Assembly (NCBI RefSeq): GCF_010915705.1
Contig: NZ_JAAIKE010000007.1
Span: forward strand, 62,001-126,000
Reading direction: 5' to 3'
Source: Pseudotabrizicola algicola
GTDB taxonomy: Bacteria > Pseudomonadota > Alphaproteobacteria > Rhodobacterales > Rhodobacteraceae
DNA length: 64,000 nucleotides
Shown here: positions 16,989 to 25,472 of the stretch, piece by piece
Numbering within the stretch: the stretch's first letter is position 1
Layout of the letters: every line of letters begins with the position of its first letter
Position numbers and translations under genes: made by a program
The notes under the pieces: generated by a model
Seen by the model: only the letters and a program-made list of their open reading frames with translations
Database searches by the model: none
What the model was told of the DNA's origin: nothing

Positions 16989-18468
16989 ACACCGGCTTCA
17001 GCCAGACCTCCACCCGCCGGTTCAACCGCCGCCCCGCCTGCGTCTCGTCACAGGCCATCGGCATCGCTTCGCCAAAGGCAATGACCTGCGGCAAGTCAGC
17101 CTCTGCCACCCCGGCCTCGGCCAATGCGGTCATAACCCCTTCGGCGCGCCCTTTGCTCAGCTCAAGATTGGCCGCAGCCGCCCCGCTCCCATCCGAAAAT
17201 CCCGCCAGAACAAGGGCATGGTTGCGGAAAACCCCCACCTCGATCAGTCGCGCCAGATCTTCCAGATTGTTGCGCGAATGGGCATCCAGCTGGCTCGACC
17301 CGTCCCGGAACCGGAAGGTAAGCGACAGGCGATCCGCCCCGTCCATCGCGTCGGCAAGGCGCTTCAGGTCGGCCAGTGTCGTCTCCTCCCCCGCGCCCTG
17401 AATGGCGTTGATCAGCCGCAACCCGTCCCCCGTCAGCGGTTGACGCTCTGGCTGGCGGTCGATCCAGCCCGCCGCAGCCACCACGGCCTGCGCCTGCGGT
17501 GTTTCCAGATAGGTCAAAAACTCCCGCACAAACAAAGGCAAACGCCGTTTCGGGGTCAGCAGGTAAAGCGGCAAGGACAGCGGATAATCCTCTGCCTTGA
17601 CCGCCAAAGCCGTCGGTTGCAGCGGAAAGCCGCAACTGTCGGTCAGCGGCAGCGCCCGCGCCCCCCGCACCCCCGCCCGCACCGTCATCGCCACCGCCCA
17701 AGGGTCGCGCGCCACCGCGTCGCCCAAGGCTGCGATGTCGTCATGGATCACGCTGGCCGCCACATCGCGCCCCAGCCGTGCCGCCAAGGCCTTTTGCAGC
17801 GCGGCATCACCTTGCAACCCATGCAGCACCAGCGGCATGTCGGGGCCGCCAATCTGCGCCCAATTCGTCACCTCGCCGGCCAGAACCCGCGCCAGATCGC
17901 GTGTGCTGATCTTGGGCAGCGGGTTGTCAGGAGCCACCACGGGCACCATCGCATCCATCGCGATCACGCGCGCGCCAAGGTCGGGCTCGGTCATCGCGGC
18001 AAGGATCATCTCGGCGCGTCCGGACTGCAACGCGCCGCGCGCCTGAGCTGGCGGCATCGGCAAGAAACTGATGTCGGCCAAGGGCTTGCCGCTGACCGGA
18101 TCGCTGACGGTCGCACGGTAGCCGTCTTGTTCTTCCTCGGCATAGTCAAGGCCGCGCGCCTCGGCAAAGGCACGCATCAAGGGCGGCATCAGCGCCTCAC
18201 CCACCCCCGACAGGCCGACAACGCGCACAAGCGCCTTGGGCGCGGTCAGGTCAGGGCAGGCCGGACCGTCGCAGATCACCCCGGCAGCATCCACCGTCAA
18301 CAGGCCATAAACGCTGTCAATGCGGTAGAATTCGCCATCATAGCTTTGCAGCATACCCGAGATTTCCAGCCCGCCTTCACGGGCCGACAGGGTCACGTCC
18401 TGCGCCCCGGCACTACAAGGGGCAAAAAGCGCGGCGAAAAACGCCGCGCGCCAAAAATCTGCCCCCAT
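16960..18468 (-). CDS. Periplasmic PstS-like binding domain fused to an OmpA C-terminal domain
   Basis: The product is 502 residues. A signal peptide (FWRAAFFAALFAPCSAGAQ) ends near residue 23. Residues about 85-340 resemble a phosphate-binding-protein fold (VVGLSGVGEALMPPLMRAFAE; ISFLPMPPAQ; STRDLARVLAGEVTNW). Residues about 385-495 form an OmpA/MotB peptidoglycan-binding domain (LTFRFRDGSSQLDAHSRNN; LAGFSDGSG; RAEGVMTALAEAGV; RLNRRVEVWL). The protein is probably periplasmic and cell-wall attached. The ligand is unknown; phosphate is not assured, since no Pst permease genes are near. I recall this fusion as conserved in Rhodobacteraceae. Confidence 0.8.
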   Translation of the reverse strand: MGADFWRAAFFAALFAPCSAGAQDVTLSAREGGLEISGMLQSYDGEFYRIDSVYGLLTVDAAGVICDGPACPDLTAPKALVRVVGLSGVGEALMPPLMRAFAEARGLDYAEEEQDGYRATVSDPVSGKPLADISFLPMPPAQARGALQSGRAEMILAAMTEPDLGARVIAMDAMVPVVAPDNPLPKISTRDLARVLAGEVTNWAQIGGPDMPLVLHGLQGDAALQKALAARLGRDVAASVIHDDIAALGDAVARDPWAVAMTVRAGVRGARALPLTDSCGFPLQPTALAVKAEDYPLSLPLYLLTPKRRLPLFVREFLTYLETPQAQAVVAAAGWIDRQPERQPLTGDGLRLINAIQGAGEETTLADLKRLADAMDGADRLSLTFRFRDGSSQLDAHSRNNLEDLARLIEVGVFRNHALVLAGFSDGSGAAAANLELSKGRAEGVMTALAEAGVAEADLPQVIAFGEAMPMACDETQAGRRLNRRVEVWLKPVFTDSPPSGN

Positions 18469-18486
18469 AGACCCTGCGCTGCCCTG

Positions 18487-19485
18487 TTAGTCTGCAATCG
18501 CCAGTGTCATGTCCTGAAGCAGGTTTTTCAATACAAGAATGTCGCCCACAGCGTCGCAGGTCGGCATGGAAACGTTCAGATCGGTGATTTCGACCGAGCC
18601 TCCCGTCGCCAAGATCGCCTCGCCCAGAATTTCGCGGTTGCAGGTGGCGTCCGTGACGGCGGCTTCCAGCACGAGGTCTACCGCAGTGGTCGGGCCGAAT
18701 GTGTAAACCTCGGCCAGCAGAGGCAGCGCGACAGAGGGATCACCCAGCGTCAGGACACTGCCGGTCTCACCTGAAGTGCCGGTAAAAGCAGCAGAAATAT
18801 GCCCCGGCTGGTTGTATCCGGCGCCGTTCTCAAAAGCGTGGAGCTGGAAGGAATCCTTGTCTTGCCATTGCACAGCGAAGCGCTGGACATTGGCGAAATC
18901 CGGCACGGGCAGACTTGCCTGCGCCTTGGTGCCATCGGCAAACCCGACCTCGACCACGGCAAGCCCGGTCAGCGCGGGAAGCGTCGTTGACAAAGCGCCG
19001 CTGCCCGAGGTGCGGGCCGTCACGGCAAGCCCGGCGTGCTTGACCACAACCCGTTGATCCGCATGGCACGGAGCCAGAAGCGAAAGGCCAATCACAGCCC
19101 CCGATTGCGGAACCAGATCAAACTTCACATCGCAGTCCGAAGCCGCCAAGTCTGGCGCGGGCAGCGGTGCGGGCGTTTCCGCGGGGGCCGGATCGGCCGC
19201 GGCCAACCGTTCGACAGGTGCAGCGGGTTCTGCGGGCGGTGCTGCGAGGGGTGGCAAGCTGCCGAAAATGGGGGCTGCTTCAGCCGGAAGCACAGGCGAT
19301 TCGGCGCGCGCAGGCGACGGGGCGGTATCCCCCGGCCCAGCCGCCACCGGCTTGATGTCAGAGACGATCAGATCGCGCGGCTCTGCATTTGCACGGTCAC
19401 CCGCCTTTTCCTGCACATAATGGCCGGCGCCAAGGGCAATCGCACCCGTGGCAACCATCAGTGTCAGTTTCCGTTGCAGGTTCAT
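18487..19485 (-). CDS. Membrane-anchored Pro/Ala-rich envelope protein of unknown function
   Basis: The product is about 332 residues. An N-terminal hydrophobic segment (LTLMVATGAIALGAGHYV) acts as an anchor or uncleaved signal. A long Pro/Ala-rich linker (about residues 45-115) follows, then a C-terminal beta-rich domain with a conserved-looking start (CDVKFDLVPQSGAVIGLSLLAPC) and further cysteines near the C-terminus (DATCNRE, MPTCDAVG). I do not recognise a characterised family; relatives near secA are sometimes labelled translocase without evidence. There are 18 bases between this gene and the PBP-OmpA gene downstream, so the two may act together in the periplasm. Two start codons (19488, 19485) are adjacent. 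Confidence 0.7.
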   Translation of the reverse strand: MNLQRKLTLMVATGAIALGAGHYVQEKAGDRANAEPRDLIVSDIKPVAAGPGDTAPSPARAESPVLPAEAAPIFGSLPPLAAPPAEPAAPVERLAAADPAPAETPAPLPAPDLAASDCDVKFDLVPQSGAVIGLSLLAPCHADQRVVVKHAGLAVTARTSGSGALSTTLPALTGLAVVEVGFADGTKAQASLPVPDFANVQRFAVQWQDKDSFQLHAFENGAGYNQPGHISAAFTGTSGETGSVLTLGDPSVALPLLAEVYTFGPTTAVDLVLEAAVTDATCNREILGEAILATGGSVEITDLNVSMPTCDAVGDILVLKNLLQDMTLAIAD

Positions 19486-19577
19486 CATCGCCTCCAGCCC
19501 TTCGGTCAGAAGGCACCATGCCCATTAAAACGGGCCAATCAGTGGCGGTTTAAGGGAATGCGCACAAAATAAATGGC

Positions 19578-19603
19578 AAAAATGGGGCAGCCGAAGCCGC
19601 CCC
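19578..19603 (-). terminator. Rho-independent terminator of secA
   Basis: On the minus strand an 8-base stem (GGGGCGGC/GCTGCCCC, one G-U pair) with a TTCG tetraloop is followed by ATTTTT, 24 bases after the secA stop. Confidence 0.8.
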
Positions 19604-19626
19604 AACCAGATGTTCACCGTCGCAGG

Positions 19627-22326
19627 TCAGACCAGTCGGCCATGACAGTGCTTGAACTTCTCGCCAGATCCGCAGGGGCAGGGATCGTTCCGGCTGGGGT
19701 TGCCCCACGTTGCCGGGTCCGTCTCGTCAAAGCCTGCCAGACGGTTGGAGGGTGCAGCCTCTGCTACCGCCTCGGCTGCAGCGGCTTCCGCCACCGCGCG
19801 CTGTTGCGCCCGCACCTGCGCCATCATCTCGTCCTGTTCGGCCTGCGTCAGCGGGCGGATCGCGGCAAGCTTCTGCGTCACCTCTTGGCGCAGCGAGTTG
19901 AGCATCGATTCAAACAGCGCGAAGCTTTCGGTCTTGTATTCATTCAGCGGGTCGCGCTGCGCATAGCCACGGAACCCGACAACAGAGCGCAGATGTTCCA
20001 GCGTCAGCAGGTGTTCGCGCCACTTGCTGTCGATGGATTGCAGCAGGATCTGCTTTTCGATCGAGCGCATGGTTTCGGCGCCGAAAGCCTCGGTCTTTGC
20101 GGCCATCGCCTTGGCAGTCGCCTCACCCAGACGTTCCTTGATGACGTCCTGATCGACACCTTCTTCGGCGGCCCAATCCGCCAGAGGCACGTCGATGTTC
20201 AGCTTTTCACGCACGGCTGCGACAAGTGCATCGACTTCCCACGCATCCACATAGGATTTCGGCGGCAGATACATATCGACCAGATCGTCGATGACCTGCG
20301 TGCGCATATCCTCGGCGATTTCGGCGACATCCTCGGCCTGCATGATCTCCAGCCGCTGGCCAAAGATTGCCTTGCGCTGGTCGTTCATCACATCGTCGAA
20401 CTTCAGCAACTGCTTGCGGATGTCGAAGTTGCGGCCTTCCACCTTGGCCTGCGCGCGTTCCAGCGATTTGTTGACCCAAGGGTGAACGATCGCCTCGCCT
20501 TCCTTCATGCCCAGTTTGGACAGGACAGCATCAAGCTTTTCAGACCCGAAAATGCGCATCAGATCGTCTTCCAGAGACAGGAAGAAAGACGACCGCCCCG
20601 GATCGCCCTGACGCCCCGAACGGCCACGCAACTGGTTGTCGATGCGGCGGGATTCGTGGCGCTCGGTGCCGAGAACGAACAGGCCACCGGCAGCCAGAAC
20701 CTTGGCCTTTTCCTCGGCGTGTTGCGCCTCGATCCGCTTGCGCACCTCGTCGGGGTTGACATGCGGGTCGGCGGCAATGGCCGCCATGACCTGCATTTCG
20801 ACGTTGCCGCCAAGCTGGATGTCGGTGCCGCGCCCTGCCATGTTGGTGGCGATGGTCACAGCGCCCAACCGGCCCGCGTCGGCGACGATCTGCGCTTCCT
20901 GTTCGTGCTGGCGGGCGTTCAGCACGTTGTGCGGCACCCCTGCGGCTTTCAGCAGGCCCGACAGGAACTCTGATTTTTCAATGCTGGTGGTGCCGACAAG
21001 AATGGGCTGGCCCTTTTCATGCGCCTCCTGGATCGACTTCACCACGCCTTCATACTTCTCGCGCGCGGTGCGGTAGACCTGATCGTGTTCATCCTTGCGG
21101 GCGACGGGGCGGTTGGTCGGAACCTCGACCACGCCAAGGCCGTAGATTTCCATGAATTCTTCTGCTTCGGTCGCCGCCGTCCCGGTCATCCCGGCCAGCT
21201 TTTCATAGAGGCGGAAGTAGTTCTGGAAGGTGACAGAGGCCAGCGTCACGTTTTCCGGCTGGATCTGCACGCCCTCTTTCGCCTCGATCGCCTGATGCAG
21301 GCCGTCCGAGAGACGGCGGCCACGCATCATGCGGCCGGTGAATTCGTCGATCAGCATCACCTCGCCATCACGGACGATATACTGCTGATCCTTGGTGAAC
21401 AGCTTGTGCGCGCGCAGGGCCTGCGTCACATGGTGGACAAGCGTGGTGCTTTCGGGGTCGTAGAGGTTTTGACCCTCTGGCAGCAGACCTGCCTCGCGCA
21501 CCAGACCTTCGATGAACTCGTTGCCCTCGTCGGTGTAGGTGACGTTGCGGGTTTTCTCGTCCAGCTTGAAGTGCTCGCCGGTAAGATGCGGGATCAGGGC
21601 ATCGACCTTGGTGTAAAGCTCTGAACGGTCCTGCGACGGACCCGAGATGATAAGCGGCGTCCGCGCCTCATCGACAAGGATCGAGTCAACCTCGTCGACG
21701 ATGGCAAAGAAATGACCCCGCTGGGCCATGTCTTCGATGCTGGCCTTCATGTTGTCGCGCAGATAATCGAAGCCGAGTTCGTTATTGGTCGCGTAGGTGA
21801 TATCGCAGCGATAGGCGGCCTTTTTCTCGGCGTCCTGCTGATAGGGGTAAACGACGCCCGTCGTCATGCCGAGTGCGCCGTAAACCTTGCTCATCCACTC
21901 GGCATCGCGCTTGGCCAGATAGTCGTTGACCGTGACGATATGCACGCCCTTGCCCGCCAGAGCGTTCAGATAGGCCGGGAAGGTCGCCATGAGCGTCTTG
22001 CCCTCGCCCGTCTTCATCTCGGCGATGTTGCCCTGATGCAGGAAGATCCCGCCCTTGAGCTGCACATCAAAGGCGCGCAGCCCGAGCGCGCGCTTTGCAC
22101 CCTCGCGGCAGTTGGCGAATGCTTCGGGCAAGAGCGCGTCAAGGCTTTCGCCTGACTGCGCGCGCTGTGCCAGCACCCTCGTCTTCTCTTTGAGGCCTTC
22201 GTCGCTGAGCGCGGCGAACTCCGGCTCCAGCGCGTTGATCTGTGCGACCAGCGGGCGAACCGATTTGACCTTGCGATCGTTTGGCGTGCCAAAGACCTTA
22301 CGCGTTAGCGAACCCAGACCCAGCAT
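19627..22326 (-). CDS. secA: Preprotein translocase ATPase SecA
   Basis: The product is 899 residues, full length. The first nucleotide-binding domain has MKTGEGKT (Walker A, GKT at 109-111) and [16 protein letters not shown]. The preprotein cross-linking domain follows, then the second NBD ([26 protein letters not shown]), and the C-terminal zinc motif [14 protein letters not shown] that binds SecB. The ATG at 22326 has GGAG 6 bases upstream; the frame is open for 35 more codons upstream but those lack SecA character. It drives Sec-dependent export, presumably of many signal-peptide proteins in this window. Confidence 0.99.
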   Translation of the reverse strand: MLGLGSLTRKVFGTPNDRKVKSVRPLVAQINALEPEFAALSDEGLKEKTRVLAQRAQSGESLDALLPEAFANCREGAKRALGLRAFDVQLKGGIFLHQGNIAEMKTGEGKTLMATFPAYLNALAGKGVHIVTVNDYLAKRDAEWMSKVYGALGMTTGVVYPYQQDAEKKAAYRCDITYATNNELGFDYLRDNMKASIEDMAQRGHFFAIVDEVDSILVDEARTPLIISGPSQDRSELYTKVDALIPHLTGEHFKLDEKTRNVTYTDEGNEFIEGLVREAGLLPEGQNLYDPESTTLVHHVTQALRAHKLFTKDQQYIVRDGEVMLIDEFTGRMMRGRRLSDGLHQAIEAKEGVQIQPENVTLASVTFQNYFRLYEKLAGMTGTAATEAEEFMEIYGLGVVEVPTNRPVARKDEHDQVYRTAREKYEGVVKSIQEAHEKGQPILVGTTSIEKSEFLSGLLKAAGVPHNVLNARQHEQEAQIVADAGRLGAVTIATNMAGRGTDIQLGGNVEMQVMAAIAADPHVNPDEVRKRIEAQHAEEKAKVLAAGGLFVLGTERHESRRIDNQLRGRSGRQGDPGRSSFFLSLEDDLMRIFGSEKLDAVLSKLGMKEGEAIVHPWVNKSLERAQAKVEGRNFDIRKQLLKFDDVMNDQRKAIFGQRLEIMQAEDVAEIAEDMRTQVIDDLVDMYLPPKSYVDAWEVDALVAAVREKLNIDVPLADWAAEEGVDQDVIKERLGEATAKAMAAKTEAFGAETMRSIEKQILLQSIDSKWREHLLTLEHLRSVVGFRGYAQRDPLNEYKTESFALFESMLNSLRQEVTQKLAAIRPLTQAEQDEMMAQVRAQQRAVAEAAAAEAVAEAAPSNRLAGFDETDPATWGNPSRNDPCPCGSGEKFKHCHGRLV

Positions 22327-22431
22327 ATGTTCTCCGTGGGTATTCCTGACAGCATCGTGTGAACCAAGGGCCTTGCCCGCCCCCATTGCCTTCCATAGAA
22401 AGCCCAAGAAGGCCGGCCGGCCCCATCGCAC

Positions 22432-22487
22432 GCGACCCCCGCGATTTAAGGGACAGGCCCGCCATAGTCAATGTTTGGCGGGGTCGC
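22432..22487 (+). other. Mutually exclusive inverted repeats in the ppiC leader
   Basis: GCGACCCC (22432-22439) pairs with GGGGTCGC (22480-22487), and CCCGCCA (22458-22464) pairs with TGGCGGG (22476-22482). The 3' arms overlap, so only one stem can form at a time. The pair ends 11 bases before the AGGAGG ribosome site of the downstream parvulin gene. No known riboswitch family is recognised. Confidence 0.35.
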
Positions 22488-22510
22488 AGCCCGATCAGGA
22501 GGGTGTGAAA

Positions 22511-23356
22511 ATGACGAAATGGACCAAGTTCTTGGCCAGTTGTGCCGTAGTGGGTGCCATGTCCGTGCCCGCGCTGGCGCAGGATACCACCGCAGATACG
22601 GTCGTGGCCACGGTCAACGGCACGGAAATTACGCTTGGCCATATGATCGCCCTGCGTGAGAGCCTGCCGCAGCAGTATCAGGCCCTGCCCGATGATGTGC
22701 TGTTCAACGGCATTCTCGATCAGCTGATCCAGCAGACCGCGCTGGAGCAATCGGTGACCGACATCGCGAAACGTGACCGGCTGGCGCTGGAAAATGACCG
22801 CCGCGGGTATATCTCGGGCGTTGCTTTGCAGGCAGTGATCGCAGGCGCGGTGAACGATGAATCTCTGCAGGCGGCCTATGACGCGAAATTCGCCAATGCC
22901 GAACCTCAGACCGAATACAACGCGGCACATATCCTTGTGGATTCCGAAGAAAAGGCAGCCGAGCTGAAGGCGCAGCTTGATGGCGGGGCCGACTTTGCAG
23001 AACTCGCACGGGCCAATTCTACGGATGTCGGCTCGGGGGCCAATGGCGGCGATCTGGGCTGGTTTGGTCTGGGGATGATGGTAAAGCCGTTTGAAGACGC
23101 GGTCATCGCCGCCGAAGTCGGCAAGGTGGCTGGCCCTGTGCAATCGGATTTCGGCTATCACCTGATCTTGGTCAAAGAAACCCGCATCGCCGCAGCCCCC
23201 ACGCTTGATGAAATGCGTGACCAACTGGCCGCCGAGATCGAGCGCGCCGCCGTTGATGCACACATCAAGTCGCTGACTGACGCCGCGGACGTCTCGCGCC
23301 CCGGTGAGGGGCTTGACCCGACCCTGCTGCGTGATGCAACGCTGCTGGACAAATAG
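22511..23356 (+). CDS. Periplasmic parvulin-type peptidyl-prolyl isomerase
   Basis: The product is 281 residues. A signal peptide (FLASCAVVGAMSVPALAQ) ends near residue 24. A SurA/PrsA-like N-terminal helical part follows (VATVNGTEITLGHMIALRE), then a PpiC rotamase domain at about residues 135-225 (AAHILVDSEEKA; GADFAELARANSTD; GGDLGWFG; VQSDFGYHLILV). It likely helps folding of exported proteins after Sec translocation, and it sits divergent from secA. The start is fixed by a strong AGGAGG site 7 bases upstream; the frame extends much further upstream without coding character. Confidence 0.92.
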   Translation: MTKWTKFLASCAVVGAMSVPALAQDTTADTVVATVNGTEITLGHMIALRESLPQQYQALPDDVLFNGILDQLIQQTALEQSVTDIAKRDRLALENDRRGYISGVALQAVIAGAVNDESLQAAYDAKFANAEPQTEYNAAHILVDSEEKAAELKAQLDGGADFAELARANSTDVGSGANGGDLGWFGLGMMVKPFEDAVIAAEVGKVAGPVQSDFGYHLILVKETRIAAAPTLDEMRDQLAAEIERAAVDAHIKSLTDAADVSRPGEGLDPTLLRDATLLDK

Positions 23357-23371
23357 TCCCCGGGGGAAGTC

Positions 23372-24763
23372 ATGGCAAAGACCGATTGGAAGGCTGAGGC
23401 AAAGGCGCTGAAAAAGCGGTTGCGCAAGCTGAAGGCACAGGTGGCAGACACGGTTTCCGACGTTGCGGGCACCGTCGGTCACGAGGTGGCCGAAGCTGCA
23501 GGCAAGATCGGCACCAAGCTCAAGCCTGCCAAGCCTGTGTCACCACTGGCACCAAAAGATGGCTTCCCCACCCTTCCCGTTATCAAGGGGGTCGAGTTTT
23601 CGGCCGCTGAAGCCGGGATCAAATACGCAAACCGCAAGGATGTTATGCTGATCCGCCTCGCGCCCGGCACGGCGATGGCGGGCGTGTTCACGCGCTCGTC
23701 CACGCGGTCGGGCTGCGTGCGCGATTGTCAGGAAAAGCTCGCCGCCAAAGTCCCTGCCGGGGCGGGGGCGGCGATCATCGTCAATTCCGGCAACTCGAAC
23801 GCCTTTACCGGCAAGGTGGGTGACAAGGCTGTGGCAGAGGTGACAGGCGGCGTGGCCGCCGCGCTTGACCTGCCCGTCAGCCGGGTCTTTTCGTCCTCGA
23901 CCGGCGTGATCGGCGAACCTTTGCCCCATGAAAAGATTACCGCCGTGCTGCCGGATCTTGTCGACGGTCTGCGCGATGACGCGATCGAGATGGCCGCCCA
24001 TGCGATGATGACCACAGACACCTTCCCAAAAGGTGCTGCGGCGACCATTCAGGGGGAAGGCGGCCCCATTCATATCGCGGGCATCGCCAAAGGCTCGGGC
24101 ATGATCGCGCCCGATATGGCGACCATGCTGGTCTACATCTTTACCGATGCCAAGATATCGCCCGCGATGCTGCAGCGGATGTTGTCGCGCAATGTGGACG
24201 CGACCTTCAACTCCATCACGGTCGATAGCGATACCTCTACTTCGGACACGCTCTTGCTGGCCGCGACGGGCCAGAGCGATGCAGCGCCTGTCAAGGGCGA
24301 GGTTGCCAAAGCTTTTGAAAGTGCCTTGCGGACGGTCATGCATAATCTGGCATTGCAGGTGATCCGGGATGGCGAAGGTGCGACCAAGTTGGTCGAAGTC
24401 CGCGTCACGGGCGCCGCAAGCGATGCGGATGCGGCCAAGGTTGCCTTCTCCATCGCCAATTCGCCCTTGGTCAAGACGGCGCTTGCCGGGGAAGACCCGA
24501 ACTGGGGTCGGATCGTGGCGGCCGTGGGTAAATCAGGGGCCGAGGCCGAACGGGACAGCCTGTCCATCCGGTTTGGCGATGTGCTGGTCGCCAAGAATGG
24601 CTGGAGAAGCCCCGACTACAAGGAAGAAAAGGGCGCGGCCCATTTCAAACAGGATGAAATCCTGATCCGCGTCGATCTGGGCCTTGGCAAATCCAGCCGC
24701 ACGGTCTGGACCTGCGATCTGACGAGCCGCTACATCGAAATCAACGCAGACTACCGCTCTTGA
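23372..24763 (+). CDS. argJ: Bifunctional ornithine acetyltransferase / N-acetylglutamate synthase with N-terminal extension
   Basis: The product is 463 residues, about 50 more than usual. Residues about 57-463 are ArgJ: VFTRSSTRSGCV, IIVNSGNSNAFTG, and the self-cleavage site DMATMLV, with Thr251 expected to become the nucleophile. The enzyme moves acetyl from acetylornithine to glutamate in arginine synthesis. The first 50 residues are Lys/Ala-rich and predicted helical (ALKKRLRKLKAQVAD; VAEAAGKIGTKLK), resembling a short coiled coil or histone-like tail; its role is unknown. The gene overlaps mutT (stop inside the TTG start). argG is also in this window, far away. Confidence 0.94.
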   Translation: MAKTDWKAEAKALKKRLRKLKAQVADTVSDVAGTVGHEVAEAAGKIGTKLKPAKPVSPLAPKDGFPTLPVIKGVEFSAAEAGIKYANRKDVMLIRLAPGTAMAGVFTRSSTRSGCVRDCQEKLAAKVPAGAGAAIIVNSGNSNAFTGKVGDKAVAEVTGGVAAALDLPVSRVFSSSTGVIGEPLPHEKITAVLPDLVDGLRDDAIEMAAHAMMTTDTFPKGAAATIQGEGGPIHIAGIAKGSGMIAPDMATMLVYIFTDAKISPAMLQRMLSRNVDATFNSITVDSDTSTSDTLLLAATGQSDAAPVKGEVAKAFESALRTVMHNLALQVIRDGEGATKLVEVRVTGAASDADAAKVAFSIANSPLVKTALAGEDPNWGRIVAAVGKSGAEAERDSLSIRFGDVLVAKNGWRSPDYKEEKGAAHFKQDEILIRVDLGLGKSSRTVWTCDLTSRYIEINADYRS

Positions 24764-25158
24764 AAATCGTCCTCGTCTCAGCCGTTGCCCTGATCGACGC
24801 TGATGGCCGCGTGCTTCTTGCACAGCGGCCTGAAGGCAAGTCCTTGGCGGGGCTTTGGGAGTTTCCGGGTGGCAAGGTCGAACAGGGGGAGTCACCCGAG
24901 CAGGCGCTGATCCGCGAGCTTAAGGAAGAGCTGGGCATCGACACGTGGCAAAGCTGCCTTGCCCCGCTTACCTTTGCCAGCCACAGCTACGAGAATTTCC
25001 ACCTGCTGATGCCGCTGTTTGCCTGCCGCAGATGGGAAGGAATCGTGCGAGGCCAGGAAGGCCAGAACCTTGCCTGGGTTACCGCCGACCGTCTGAAAGA
25101 CTATCCGATGCCACCCGCAGACATCCCTTTGATTCCGATTTTGCGCGATTGGCTGTAA
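24760..25158 (+). CDS. mutT: (Deoxy)nucleoside triphosphate pyrophosphohydrolase, MutT type
   Basis: This 132-residue Nudix enzyme carries a complete Nudix box GGKVEQGESPEQALIRELKEELGI (given as the start of the box plus its REL-EEL core) at about residues 37-60, preceded by LLAQRPEGKSLAGLWEFP as in 8-oxo-dGTP diphosphatases. It would remove oxidised dGTP from the pool. The start is TTG 24760, overlapping the argJ stop (translational coupling). A small inverted repeat follows the stop. Confidence 0.9.
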   Translation: MKIVLVSAVALIDADGRVLLAQRPEGKSLAGLWEFPGGKVEQGESPEQALIRELKEELGIDTWQSCLAPLTFASHSYENFHLLMPLFACRRWEGIVRGQEGQNLAWVTADRLKDYPMPPADIPLIPILRDWL

Positions 25159-25178
25159 GCATCTATTCTAAAGATGCT
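25158..25178 (+). other. Inverted repeat at the mutT stop
   Basis: AGCATCT and AGATGCT form a perfect 7-base stem with a 7-base loop, starting at the last base of the mutT stop codon. No U tract follows, so it may be an mRNA 3'-end stabiliser rather than a terminator. Confidence 0.4.
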
Positions 25179-25266
25179 AGATTTCGCCGCATTGCGACAC
25201 AAAATTAATGGTTTTCTGAAATATCTGAGGTAATTATTGGAACAAGTGCCAATGGGGGGTTGCTGA

Positions 25267-25407
25267 ATGCTCAGAACGATTGCTGTCGGAAGTTGTGTCT
25301 CCATCCAGGGTTTGCTTGTGAAAACCCTTTCTGATGGGAAGCTTGTCATCAAGGTCGATGAAAAGCTGTTTGTCGGATATCCTGTTTCGCTGACCCGCGC
25401 AGCCTGA
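25267..25407 (+). CDS. Small conserved-looking protein, 46 residues
   Basis: The ORF runs from ATG 25267 to TGA 25405-25407 and reads MLRTIAVGSCVSIQGLLVKT to YPVSLTRAA. A GGGGGG ribosome site lies 8 bases upstream. The alternating hydrophobic pattern (SIQGLLVKT, KLVIKVDEKLF) suggests a small beta-barrel or strand pair; there is no signal peptide or membrane helix. I recall similar tiny proteins (GSCVSIQG type) in Rhodobacteraceae but know no function. It sits between mutT and the bidirectional terminator that it shares with infB. The leader of about 85 bases is AT-rich compared with its surroundings. Confidence 0.65.
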   Translation: MLRTIAVGSCVSIQGLLVKTLSDGKLVIKVDEKLFVGYPVSLTRAA

Positions 25408-25421
25408 CCCGCAACACACAC

Positions 25422-25461
25422 AAAACAAAAAAGCCGGGGTTTCCCCCGGCTTTTTTGTTTT
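25422..25461. terminator. Bidirectional terminator between the 46-residue gene and infB
   Basis: An 18-base perfect inverted repeat (AAAACAAAAAAGCCGGGG and its complement) with a 4-base loop gives a GC stem flanked by A/T tracts on both sides, so it works for both convergent transcripts. Confidence 0.95.
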
Positions 25462-25472
25462 CAGAAACACCC

